A stretch of 15,184 bases of DNA from Saccoglossus kowalevskii (lineage: Eukaryota; Hemichordata; Enteropneusta; Harrimaniidae), in the NCBI RefSeq assembly GCF_000003605.2, contig NW_003128863.1:360615-375798 (forward strand). The letters run 5' to 3'. Below, piece by piece: positions 1 to 8,959 of this stretch (position 1 is its first letter; each line of letters begins with the position of its first letter). Below the pieces are notes generated by a model. It was given only the letters and a program-made list of their open reading frames with translations, ran no database searches and was not told the origin of the DNA. Both the position numbers and the translations under genes were made by a program.

Positions 1-378
1 ATTGGGTGTTAAACCTGTGTTAATATCATTGGCTGTTAAATCTAGGTTGATATCATTGGGTGTTAAACCTGTGTTAATATCATTGGGTGTTAAATCTGTG
101 TTAATATCATTGGGTGATAAACCTGTGTTAATATTATTGGCTGTTAAATCTAGGTTGATATCATTGGGTGTTAAACCTATGTTGATATCATTGGCTGTTA
201 AACCTATACTGATGTCATTGGGTGTTAAACCTGTGTTAATATCATTGGCTGTTAAATCTAGGTTGATATCATTGGGTGTTAAACCTGTGTTAATATCATT
301 GGGTGTTAAACCTGTGTTAATATCGTTGGCTGTTAAACCTGTGTCGATATCATTGGTCGACAAATCTGCATTAAAATC
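1..378. repeat. 27-bp minisatellite, about 14 copies
   Basis: Fourteen consecutive 27-bp units begin at positions 1, 28, 55 and so on to 352; most start ATTGG and end in ATATC. The last unit (352-378) is degenerate and the array dissolves after it. Two main unit types alternate irregularly: type A has GGT..CCTGTG and type B has GCT..TCTAGG. Positions 1-81 and 217-297 are identical, which indicates a duplication of an eight-unit (216-bp) block. Because 27 is a multiple of three, one frame per strand stays open through the whole array. The array continues beyond the left edge, so its full length is unknown. Confidence 0.95.
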
Positions 379-393
379 GACGGCTGAAACCAT
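1..393 (-). CDS. Possible partial ORF through the minisatellite, - strand
   Basis: Read on the minus strand, an ATG at 393-391 opens a frame of 131 codons that reaches the window edge without a stop. After a short leader (MVSAVDFNADLSTN) it reads as repeats of DINTGLTPN / DINLDLTAN. The product would be hydrophilic and rich in Asp, Asn and Thr, which is more like a typical secreted or linker repeat than the plus-strand frame. Two in-frame stops lie just upstream (399-394). There is no known domain, and no clear splice site was found. Coding is unproven. Confidence 0.18.
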   Translation of the reverse strand, partial: MVSAVDFNADLSTNDIDTGLTANDINTGLTPNDINTGLTPNDINLDLTANDINTGLTPNDISIGLTANDINIGLTPNDINLDLTANNINTGLSPNDINTDLTPNDINTGLTPNDINLDLTANDINTGLTPN

Positions 394-415
394 CTATCAT
401 GATTTTTTAAACTAA
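2..415 (+). CDS. Possible partial ORF through the minisatellite, + strand
   Basis: This frame is open from the left edge to a TAA at 413-415 and reads as a 9-residue repeat of the type LGVKPVLIS / LAVKSRLIS, then a non-repetitive tail ending YHDFLN. It has no ATG at its left end, so it would have to be the 3' part of a longer coding region. The openness follows mechanically from a 27-bp unit lacking stops in this frame. No domain is recognisable, the peptide is an unusual mix of Val, Leu, Ile and Lys, and the opposite strand is equally open. Coding is therefore unproven. Confidence 0.15.
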   Translation: MGVKPVLISLAVKSRLISLGVKPVLISLGVKSVLISLGDKPVLILLAVKSRLISLGVKPMLISLAVKPILMSLGVKPVLISLAVKSRLISLGVKPVLISLGVKPVLISLAVKPVSISLVDKSALKSTAETIYHDFLN

Positions 416-1007
416 TAATTTATATTTCTTACGCAGGTTGCTCACTGAGCGGAAGGGTTCGAGTAAAAAGAACTGGCTAAACATTCTAATTTGCCTAAAT
501 TATTGATTCACGGGGACAGCAAGTCATGCTCAGTGAAAGTACATAAATATACTAAATATATAAACGTTTTTGAATTAGATTCCAATAACGAGTGAGGTGA
601 TATATGTATATATGATTATTACAATCACAACATTGACCCACATGAAATACACCATGTCAATTATTCACGTGGTTGGCAAACGCTGCTATGTTATTTGCAA
701 ATATGACTGAGCAAATACAAACATATTATTCATTTCGTGAAACATGTATAGCCGGAATAATAATACGCTTCTAGTAAGTAAGAAAATCTACACGTATATC
801 TATATCAGTGTTGTTGTAATGGAAGTTCTCCTGTTGGCATATTCTTGGAAATACACCCACCCTTATAACATTTCACTATAAATTATCTATTTCCTGTGCG
901 TCATGTTATGTTTGCCACTGTGTAGAATTCGACTGTCCAATATGAATATATTTCTTCAAATTATTAAAAGAAAGAGGAACTGTTCAGGCCCATATGTTAC
1001 ATAAGTA
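416..1007. other. Intergenic or intronic, no gene seen
   Basis: AT-rich sequence with frequent stops in all frames. A pyrimidine-rich stretch ending ACGCAG at 431-436 could serve as a plus-strand splice acceptor, but no open frame follows it. Nothing else is supported. Confidence 0.6.
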
Positions 1008-1211
1008 GGATGTTCATATCTTATACCATTGATACCAAAAGACCACAACTTCTCAATTTTTATCAGAGGAATTAGTATGAACACTACCCATGTAAATCAA
1101 ACTATATATATACCCATATTGGCATTGAATAACGAAGGACTGAGTACACCAAGCAACTGCACCAGTCCTGGACAAAGTGATGCACGGAAATTAGAAACTA
1201 ACATCCACTAA
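1008..1211 (+). pseudogene. Orphan exon or remnant resembling the end of an FN3-like domain (CLCA-type?)
   Basis: A frame open from just after a TAG (1005-1007) to a TAA at 1209-1211 gives about 67 residues. The central part, QTIYIPILALNNEGLSTPSN, has the pattern of the last strands of fibronectin-III-like beta sandwiches (Y-x-hydrophobic-x-A-x-N-x-x-G-x-S-x-P-S-N). From knowledge of the family, it also resembles the C-terminal beta-sandwich of CLCA (calcium-activated chloride channel regulator) proteins, where a phrase of the type NGT-YYIAI-A-D-x-x-G-S-SN occurs. There is no good ATG. AAA|GTGATG near 1177 could be a splice donor, but the upstream acceptor is weak. It could be one exon of a gene extending beyond the window, a pseudogene fragment, or chance. 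The domain call rests on pattern resemblance only. Confidence 0.35.
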
Positions 1212-2380
1212 ATGTTTATTATCATATTATTGTAATCATAAACCTTGCATTCCTCTCGTGTTTGGTGTTATAATAATCCACCCGTGTTCCCCATCTCACT
1301 CGCACAGCACGTCATACAACCCTATATTGACAAACACACTAACTTGTTGTCGAAATTAACTCCATATGCTATTAACATTATATAATGAGTTGCAGTGTTC
1401 ACCGTCCTACTAAACTCGGACACCCCTATGAGCATTTTGGTTCGCCCAATTCAGCGTTCTATTTCTGAGTAATCATCTACTTTCACTATTACACCCTTTG
1501 GAACAATACCGTGCTTTAAGTGATGTGGGCTTTTCAATGGGGAATCTCCCATTCATTCCCCGATCCCTTACTTGAATTACGTGGCTGTTTATAAACAAGA
1601 TTTATACCGGGGTACATACATAACGGCATTTGAGCACTGTTCTTGCGTGTGTTGTCATAAGTCCAACCCAGGCTGATACGACTGAAAGTTAACCACAAAG
1701 TGTTTACTGTGTATTCGGTTTGTATCATGATAATACATTTACATCTGTCATCAACGTAATTACTTTCACACATCAATCGATTACGTTTTATGTGCTGTTC
1801 ATACCTGGTAGCTCAGGTGAAGTAGAGTATGGATTACTGTTGTTTATTTGGGAGGTTACCAATGAATATAAACTGTTTATAATATTTAAATTAAATGTGT
1901 ACCTATGGATAAGTTTTCACGATCATGAACAGAGAAACGTACCTATTTTGAAAATCAGGTCTGTATACATAAATTGGAAAACAACTTTTCACTTGAAGGT
2001 TGTATTTAGTTCAAAATCGTTGATCAAAAATTTGAGCCAAGACTTCAAACCCATATTTCCTAGCAATTTTGATTTGCCGCAATTCCATGAGTATATAATT
2101 ACTGCTCAAACACATTGAAATCAATATAATAACAGCCAAGGCCGATACTTTCAAACCGCATGCCAGTCCTGTAAATGTACAATTTAGAGTGGAATACATG
2201 GCTGGGGGTCGGTACATCAGCATTTTCACGGAAATACGTTTGACGAGCCGATATATTTTGACATGTTCGAAACTTGACAAAATGTATTAGTGAATGAAAT
2301 GTTGTCGAGTTAGTTTATCAAGGATCTTATTGCAAAATTATACGATGAACGATACTTGGTTTCTGATGATCTGATTTTTT
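1212..2380. other. Upstream region, no supported gene
   Basis: AT-rich DNA between the FN3-like fragment and the spliced gene. It contains overlapping open frames on opposite strands (a 132-codon one at 1720-2118 on plus, an 89-codon one at 2011-2280 on minus). Neither has a recognisable motif, and each is compatible with chance in such sequence. The promoter and first exon of the downstream gene probably lie here or further left, but no TATA or initiator element can be singled out. Confidence 0.5.
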
Positions 2381-2400
2381 AAATTATTGCTTATTTTCAG
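2381..2400 (+). promoter_or_regulatory. 3' splice site upstream of the start codon
   Basis: The T-rich tract running into TTATTTTCAG (ending at 2400) is a good metazoan 3' splice acceptor. It would define an exon starting at 2401 with 59 nt of 5' leader before the ATG at 2460, implying at least one non-coding first exon upstream that cannot be located here. Confidence 0.55.
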
Positions 2401-2459
2401 CTCGAATTGATGTAGCCTGAAGTGGATATTATTATAATATTGAAACCTGGTGGGGAAAA

Positions 2460-5303
2460 ATGCCTAAACGTGCAAAGGTCAGCAGTTATGATCACATCCG
2501 CCCTATTGATGACTGTTTCATTGGACGGGAACAACAGTGCAAGTACATACGTGACTGTGTCGGTGATGGTGATCGCTTGATTTTTTTGCAAGGTACACCC
2601 AAAACAGGAAAAGACGCGTTTGCCAGACATGTATGTCGCGGGATCGTTAAAATGTACGAAGATGATGTACAGAATGGCGGAGAGTTGTTACACGCTTATT
2701 CTATACAGTTGTATCTGGTTGGAAAGGTTCTTCTTAAACAAGTGTTGACTGAGACGATCCGCGCAGCATTAGGACAGGATTTTGAAGACCTTGATACTTT
2801 TCTCCGCTCATCAGACGCAACGCATTTGTTCTTGCTACAGAATTGCGATAAACTTTCTGAAAACAGAGACAGTCGCACGTCGTTTCTAGATACATTGGCT
2901 GAACTCTTAGACTCGCATACAAATGTCATATTCGTAATTACATCAAGAGTGTCGTTTAGACTTACCAGGCCTACCACACTAAACTATAATATGCTCCCAC
3001 TCTCAACTGCTGACGCAAAAAATCTACTGCAAAGGAACATAAAAAGTAAAGCCACGGTTGGTGATGGGACTCTTACAAAGATTGTTCAAGGTGTTTGGTG
3101 CTTGCCACATTATTTGATACAGATTGGTGTATCGTTGAGAGAAGAAGACTACACTCCAGATGAAATGGTGGAGATTTTAGAACGATCACCCGTCAGTGTT
3201 ACTAGTGATGAAAGTTACTCAGATTCTGATCGACATGTGTGTCTGACAATGTCTGGTGTTAATAAATTAAACACGTTTCTTACGGAGGAATTCACATTGT
3301 GTTCTCACAAATTACAAGAAGATCAACCCTTCCCCGTGGAACAGGTTGCAGAGACGATGAACACCGGCACTGGTAGGGCAAAGCAAGATTTCTTGCACCC
3401 TCTGGTGAACAGTGGCAATGTGGCACGTGATGGTGCAGACTTTATCGCTAGTCCTGGGTCATATGATTTCATGCGTAGTATGTTTGGTGTCGAGAAGTTC
3501 ACAGACAAAGAAATCACCAATGACACAATTGCAGGAGGAATCGTACGTGATTTAAGAGAAGTTGCAAATAATGCTACTAGAAGCACTGAGTCGTGCATTG
3601 AATTATCAAAGTACGATCCTGAGTTACGAGAAATGCGGGATAACCTTCTCAAGGCCATAGCAGCTAAACAGTTAGATGAAAAGTATCGTTCTTATAAACT
3701 AGCTTCTAATATAGCAAAAACAATCCTGACTAATTTTGTAAGGCCACGAAAATGTTATGAGGAGTATTTCGAAAGATGTGAAAACCTCATACACACTCAT
3801 TTGGATCCGTATGGATATGTTGATGAGAAATCGCCAAAGAAAGAACCAATACAAAGCGATGAATATGAGGCAGATCTTGCCGATGCTACAGAGTGTGTTA
3901 GTCTCGGTAAACATGTGGCAGTAGTACATCCAAGTAGGGCTACACATGAGACACCACTGTTACAAAATAAAGAGATTCAAACCAACCAAGAAATGTCCAA
4001 TCAACTGAATGACGGTAGTGCCCGGATGCGCAACCAAGCCACACGTGGTCGCACAACATCTTACGAAGAGACAGGTGAACCTAAGAAGCACCACCCATGC
4101 GATCCTAATATAGCAGACTTGTTAGTGAAAAACAACGATGTCGCTGAAAGCTTGGCTGGCCAGGAGGGTATGAAACAGAGAATTGTGCTCAGTATCAACC
4201 ATCATCGGTCCATTGATGCTGAGCAACAGAATCAAAGTGACATACGAGAGCAACAATTAATAGTGAACGCTGATGTTAAAGGAATAGAGTGCATGGCGCA
4301 AGGACTTAGTGAGAATGTAACAGGTCAGCCGCTACACCCATCAGTCGAGTTATCTAAATCAAAAGTCAATGAAAGGCAGATTTTCCCCTCACCTGCTCAC
4401 TCTGGAAACGCGGATGATTCTGAGATACCCACACCTGCCGCTAAGGTTGGACCCACACTAAATAGATCTGAAAAACAAAGTAATAGTCATACAGGTAAAT
4501 GCATAGCCATGTCTTGATTATACACGATAGTAACAATGCTCATGATATAAGGTGATTACAATACTTAATTGTGCACGAAGACAGTACGGCTAAAGTTTCC
4601 ATCCACATGTAGCGGGTGAATATTCCCCATCTTTAATTCTTGATGAAGTAGGAATCAACCTCCAAGCAACGACTAAACATATCAAATCATTTTCTACCGT
4701 AGGCTTATTTTAATATTCTGTATTCTGTACAGTGAACGTTTGAACATTTCTTCACACAGTAGAACACGTTTATTGTGCTCAGTGTCTGAGCTTTATTCGC
4801 CTCGTTTTAACAGTATCATATTGCTAATTGTATTCATGCGTTTCTGTCCTTAAACGTTCCAAAGAAAGCAACTGAACGACTGTACTCAAACGCGGACTAC
4901 TTTTTGTGTTTGACAACGTTTTCGTATCTATTTATAACACGTGCTGTAACATATCATGTTTTTTACAAAAATATACAAATTAAATGCTTCACCATGAATA
5001 ATATAGCATAAATGAATCCAAATATCATAGACAGTCGGATTGAGATCAAGCATTTTGCATGTGGCAGAGACCGAATACCCACAGGCAACCCACTAACTGT
5101 AGTAAACACTTGTAATATAGCGTTGAATTATGTAATATTATTGAATGTAACATTTTTATTTCGCAGCCAAACTACCGATTCATACGTCTACAACGCCTGC
5201 TATGGCCAGTGGTTCCTTAAAGAGAAACCCTGCCAGTCCAAGCAACACCAATGTAAAGCACCATGATTTCATAAAAGGCTGCGAGGATGATAATGGCGAA
5301 TAA
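2460..5303 (+). CDS. STAND/NB-ARC-like P-loop NTPase protein, two coding exons (2460-4494, 5167-5303), 723 aa
   Basis: The ATG at 2460 is the first in frame after a TGA at 2418 and has A at -3. Near residue 20 is an FIGREQQ entry motif. A P-loop follows at 45-52 (GTPKTGKD), then a Walker B-like strand at 123-130 (LFLLQNCD), a sensor strand at 156-163 (VIFVITSR), an LPL turn (179-181), and a GLPL-like motif at 214-219 (CLPHYL). This order is typical of NB-ARC/STAND ATPases, molecular switches that bind ADP or ATP and oligomerise in defence and cell-death signalling. A winged-helix-like segment spans about 264-335 and a helical charged segment about 335-455. The rest is low-complexity and probably disordered, with no WD, LRR or TPR repeats and no N-terminal death-fold domain. 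Two usual Mg2+-site residues are changed: Ser/Thr after the Lys is Asp52, and the first Walker B Asp is Gln127. The N-terminus (MPKRAKVSS) has a weak basic NLS-like cluster. The exon join is ACA-G|CC, giving Ala679. The family call is strong; the specific function is unknown. Confidence 0.85.
4495..5166 (+). other. Predicted 672-bp phase-1 intron
   Basis: The donor is CATACAG|GTAAAT at 4494/4495, close to consensus, and the acceptor is TTTTTATTTCGCAG ending at 5166, preceded by a branch-like TGTAAC. Splicing joins phase-1 ends and leaves a frame open for another 44 codons to TAA at 5301-5303. If the intron is retained, the frame stops after only seven more codons past the donor, at 4515-4517, giving a 685-residue form. 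The intron is AT-rich and contains no recognisable element. Confidence 0.7.
5167..5303 (+). other. Terminal coding exon of the STAND-like gene
   Basis: The exon encodes a Ser/Thr/Asn/Pro-rich tail (starting KLPIHTSTTPAMASGSLKR) ending in the acidic ...CEDDNGE and a TAA. It has no domain and continues the disordered character of the preceding exon, which supports the join. A possible internal donor (AAT|GTAAAG near 5250) could extend the gene to further exons; no suitable downstream exon was recognised. Confidence 0.6.
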
Positions 5304-5417
5304 AAAGCGTTCTTTCAAACATCAAATCCATGCCATGCCAGCAAGACGGTACGGACTACACATACGTATCCTTTTGTGTGTGTAACAACGACTAAGAAGT
5401 GTGCTACCAAAAAAAAA

Positions 5418-5423
5418 ATTAAA
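5418..5423 (+). promoter_or_regulatory. Candidate polyadenylation signal ATTAAA
   Basis: ATTAAA lies 115 nt after the stop codon, behind an A-rich run. Other candidates are the AATAAA overlapping the stop (5299-5304) and AATAAA at 6222-6227 and 6336-6341. The sequence alone does not decide which is used. Confidence 0.25.
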
Positions 5424-6536
5424 TTGAGAACAATTTACCACTGATTTTTAAATTCCAACATTCTTTGGTTGTCCCCAGTACTATAGAGCTCTCGTGTACC
5501 AATTTGATTATGAGCGAAATGTTAACCAAGTATTTAATATTTTCACGTTATGTTTTCGTAAAATTATTGTTAGCTTTTTCCTCAATTGCCAAGAGAAAAA
5601 AAAATGTATCTAATGTAGATGCCTACTAACAATTCAGCCATTGCTTCATTCAAACACTGCCATAACCTGATAACGGCCACCGACCTAAAATAAGTACCCT
5701 TATGCCAAGGCACACACAAAATAGAGCGCTCGGAATGTCTGTATGCCCGAAGTACATTTCATGCGGTTAATATTTTCTTTATTCCCCATATGGACGCTTT
5801 AGGCTGATTTACTTTTATTCCATTTTTATATTTCTTGTATATTATTTTATTTTTATATTTCTCATTTTTACCACTAGTCACACTTGCCGATGTCTGGCAC
5901 CGTATGCACAGCGCGTTAACGATACATGGCATTCTGGTACTGTTTTTTAATATTATATAATTATACTTAACACGTTCTATTTCTATGATGTATGCACTTT
6001 GTCGGCATCGTTATTTTAACATTATAAAATCTGATAGATTTAGAAAATATATTACTTCAATTATATATTCTACATGTTTTATTCGATTAAATGGTGTATC
6101 TATCTGCGTAAATTTAGTCATTATTCTTGTAATTACTAAATGTTACTCTGCTCGAACACAATGTTAGCTTCCTTCTGTGGTGGGGTACCATAATATACCT
6201 GCATATATCATAAATATTAGGAATAAATCAAGTCACACCTTAATGTGGGAAGGAATGTAAGTCTATTGCGTGATGGAAGTCTGAGTCCGCTATTTTGTAC
6301 TGATGCAATATTATATCAGTCAACTGATTCTATTCAATAAAATTGTAATTTTGTTTATGGTAATAGAATGAAACTCCACGATGTTTCGATTCCATGATTA
6401 CATGTGTATTAGTATGACAAGATAACGCTTCATAATGCTACCAACCATAGGCAATAATACATAAATGCAATGACTTATTTATTTAATTAATTATGAGATA
6501 CTAAAGCTAAATTGCTGAAGCTAAAGTGAATTACTG

Positions 6537-6568
6537 AGCAATGTTAACAATGTTGTTAACACTTTGCT
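6537..6568. repeat. Inverted repeat / hairpin with TTAACA core
   Basis: The left arm AGCAATGTTAACA (6537-6549) pairs with the right arm TGTTAACACTTTGCT (6554-6568) around a four-base loop, with a two-base bulge. The role is unknown; it is short enough to be incidental in AT-rich DNA. Confidence 0.5.
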
Positions 6569-7292
6569 AATGTTATGTAATAATCGCATTTTCAAATTGT
6601 ATTGAAATAATTTTATCTGAATTTTAAAATGTAGGTCATATTTAGTATGGTATAGTGGCAATAGTACTGTTATTGATTGTCGGTGAACAAGCTGTTTTAA
6701 CCAGAGTGCTATGTGGGTGTCTCATTGAGGCTGACCTTTAAGTTTTTTTTAAAGTTATTTTTAAACAGCTTTATTTTTGTCCTAAGAGCCATTGAAGTAT
6801 TAATTTATTTTTATTTTGTATTATTATAGAGTGGTTATTTTATAGAAGAATATATATTTTTCTTTATAAAATCTTATTATGTATTTAAAGTATATATGTA
6901 GTATTATAGTGTGTTTTTATTTGGTGCTAACTTATTTTATTGAATAATGCTACTAGAGCTAAATATACCTTAAATGTAAATGTACCTCGAAATTGTTTTC
7001 TATCTCTCAAATAGTTTCTAACTTTTTCCGTCGTCACGTCACATTTCGGCATCTTTGGTTGTAGGAACAATTTCCTTTGACCCCATTGACCTTGTTGTCT
7101 GTATCCAGATAATACGATTCCGTATATATACAATGATCTTTAATTTGGTCCAAATGATTTTATATATTACTGTGACGAATCTTAAACATTTTTGATTGTC
7201 TGTTTCGTTTTAATTCTTTGTATTATGCATGTGTGTTGGACTAAGGTGTTAGTTTTTAATATATATGCTGCAAAAAGAATATTTTAAATGAA

Positions 7293-7306
7293 ATATATAT
7301 ATATAT
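7293..7306. repeat. (AT)7 microsatellite
   Basis: Seven uninterrupted AT dinucleotides in surrounding AT-rich sequence. Confidence 0.8.
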
Positions 7307-8418
7307 TCAATATACCTTTCTCTCAACTGTACTAGCATATTTGTATTAGACAGCGTCAACGTGTTCGTGTACGTGGCGTTACATCCAATGATTGAATTAG
7401 TCAATTGTACAATACAAATTTCGAATTCTGCTGCGAAAAATTAAGTAAGGCATCCTGTAGTTTGAGATGAAATCAATGTGACCGATTATGGAGATTTTGG
7501 TTCCTCATTACGAATAAACAGTAAACCAATAAAAACACTCCTATTCATTGATGGCTTACTACAAAACAACATAATATCGTCGCCCTTCTTTTCACTCATT
7601 TACGTCACAGATCAGTTCGTGGAAATGTGAATTGTATTCTGTAAACACAATTAAGTTCCGTTGGCTTAAAAAACGAAAGTCGTTACATCTTTCACTCAAA
7701 GGCGCCCTGCAGTATGCATGTCTAACCATGTGGGCTGCATTTCCGCAGTGATTATTCATTACACGAAAAAAACTAAGCGTTCTCTCAGTACAGTGCTATC
7801 TTATGTTAACTATACACAACTTTGGATGCAACGACATGTTTGAACTGGTTGATAGTTTTATTTGCTTCATAAAAATATAAGGTTGATTTATCACTGTGAT
7901 ATATAGTGAATCTGGATATGTGTTACTACCATGTTTGATGAAATAAACTGATATAGAAGTCAACCCACATCTGACTTTATTTATGGAGTATGATTATTTA
8001 TAGCCGACAGTGTCATGTGATAATTACTAACTGTGTGTAAAAGACAAGTCGTATTTCTCTGTTTGTCCATTTCATTTGTTTTGAATTATGACTGCAAACA
8101 TCTGAATGAAATTAAAAAATATAAAATGCGCTCAACAACTCGCGTATAAACACTGACTTTAATAAATACAATTTTACTTTGTAAAAACGAAAGAATTTCA
8201 CAATGTATACAACGGAAAGCCTTTATCTAAGTGTTATACAGAAAAAAGAACGAACTATCATTCTGAATGAATGTTTCATTCAAGTAGGCCCCAATTATCG
8301 CTGACAGGGTAATATTAATGGGAAAATATCGACCTGCGTTAAAGCAGCACAGTCTCCATGTTCGATATAGGTCCATATACAGCGTATAACACATTAGTTG
8401 TTTACAATAATTCGGCGA

Positions 8419-8660
8419 CTACGGCACGTTATTGTACGAACTTCACATTGCACAGTTACACCAACCATGCTAACTGCCGGCTCTCCCACTTTTTACTAAA
8501 GTCCCTGTACGCACTTTTATTGGGCACTGTATCCCTAATATAGCTTCGCTCTGTTATCTTTTTCCATGCCCTCATCTCTGTCGATCAACACAGAGTTTGT
8601 TGTGATTTCCGAAGCAGCAAACTTTTATGAAATGTATGAGGAGCTTCAAAAATGTGGTAC
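8419..8660 (+). repeat. Diverged repeat family, copy 1
   Basis: This segment aligns, with small gaps, to 11088-11336. Shared landmarks occur in the same order: CTACG.CACGTT, GTACGA, CACATTGCA, CAACCA, CTG.CGGC, TCCCTGTACG, TGTATCC, TCAACACAG, CGAA.CAGCA, and AGCTTCAA.AATG. It is old and clearly diverged. No coding content is supported, although both copies happen to have a short open frame across the first half. Confidence 0.7.
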
Positions 8661-8840
8661 AATAGTAAAAAGTTGGTAAGAAACATAATTGATCGAAATT
8701 TAATGTGTTTATCTGAAGAAAAAATAGACTTGATATGATTTTGGCGAAATGATTGAACTAAAAAAGATCGTCAGTATCACAACATTGCTACAATTAACTG
8801 TACGTAAAGAAATACACGACTCACCATGAAACATCTAGAT

Positions 8841-8867
8841 TCTATGACGTTAAAATGACGTCATAGA
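8841..8867. promoter_or_regulatory. Perfect 10-bp inverted repeat containing a CRE-like palindrome
   Basis: TCTATGACGT (8841-8850) and ACGTCATAGA (8858-8867) are perfect reverse complements separated by 7 bp. The right arm overlaps TGACGTCA (8856-8863), the consensus CRE bound by CREB/ATF factors. A second TGACGTCA lies at 8952-8959. No nearby transcription unit is recognised, so regulatory use is speculative. Confidence 0.35.
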
Positions 8868-8951
8868 CAGGGAGTGACCAACGTCATTGAAATTGAAATA
8901 TAGAACTGGTTGTTATACACCCGCATATTAAAACAATAACCACGCCGTGAA

Positions 8952-8959
8952 TGACGTCA
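8952..8959. promoter_or_regulatory. Second CRE-like palindrome TGACGTCA
   Basis: An exact 8-bp palindrome 96 bp from the first one. Two exact copies within 110 bp are unlikely in random AT-rich DNA but may reflect a repeat unit rather than regulation. Confidence 0.3.

Larger units (their letters stand above)
5424..8418. other. Long AT-rich non-coding region
   Basis: About 3 kb with no ORF showing a recognisable motif. It holds homopolymer-rich stretches (T-rich around 5810-5875 and 6735-6870), a hairpin at 6537-6568 and a short AT microsatellite at 7293-7306. A 68-codon minus-strand frame (7133-6927) has no recognisable domain and is not called as a gene. Confidence 0.6.

Noticed and set aside
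1720-2118. 132-codon plus-strand ORF upstream of the main gene
   Set aside because: No motif, an overlapping minus-strand frame, and a length that can arise by chance in a 15-kb AT-rich window.
2011-2280. 89-codon minus-strand ORF with a hydrophobic stretch
   Set aside because: One hydrophobic segment is not enough; no domain, and it overlaps another equally unsupported frame.
2696-2977. Minus-strand ORFs inside the STAND-like exon (also 3323-3658 and 3699-3947)
   Set aside because: Antisense shadows of a well-supported coding exon.
5012-5266. 84-codon ORF spanning the intron 3' end and the last exon
   Set aside because: It crosses the predicted splice acceptor in a different frame; the spliced frame explains the sequence better.
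6927-7133. 68-codon minus-strand ORF with a Lys/Arg-rich composition
   Set aside because: Looks mildly protein-like but has no recognisable domain, no splice context and no neighbouring coding remnant.
8358-8543. Similar short peptides in the two repeat copies (also 11115-11315)
   Set aside because: The peptide similarity follows from the DNA repeat; indels between copies shift the frame, so coding is not supported.
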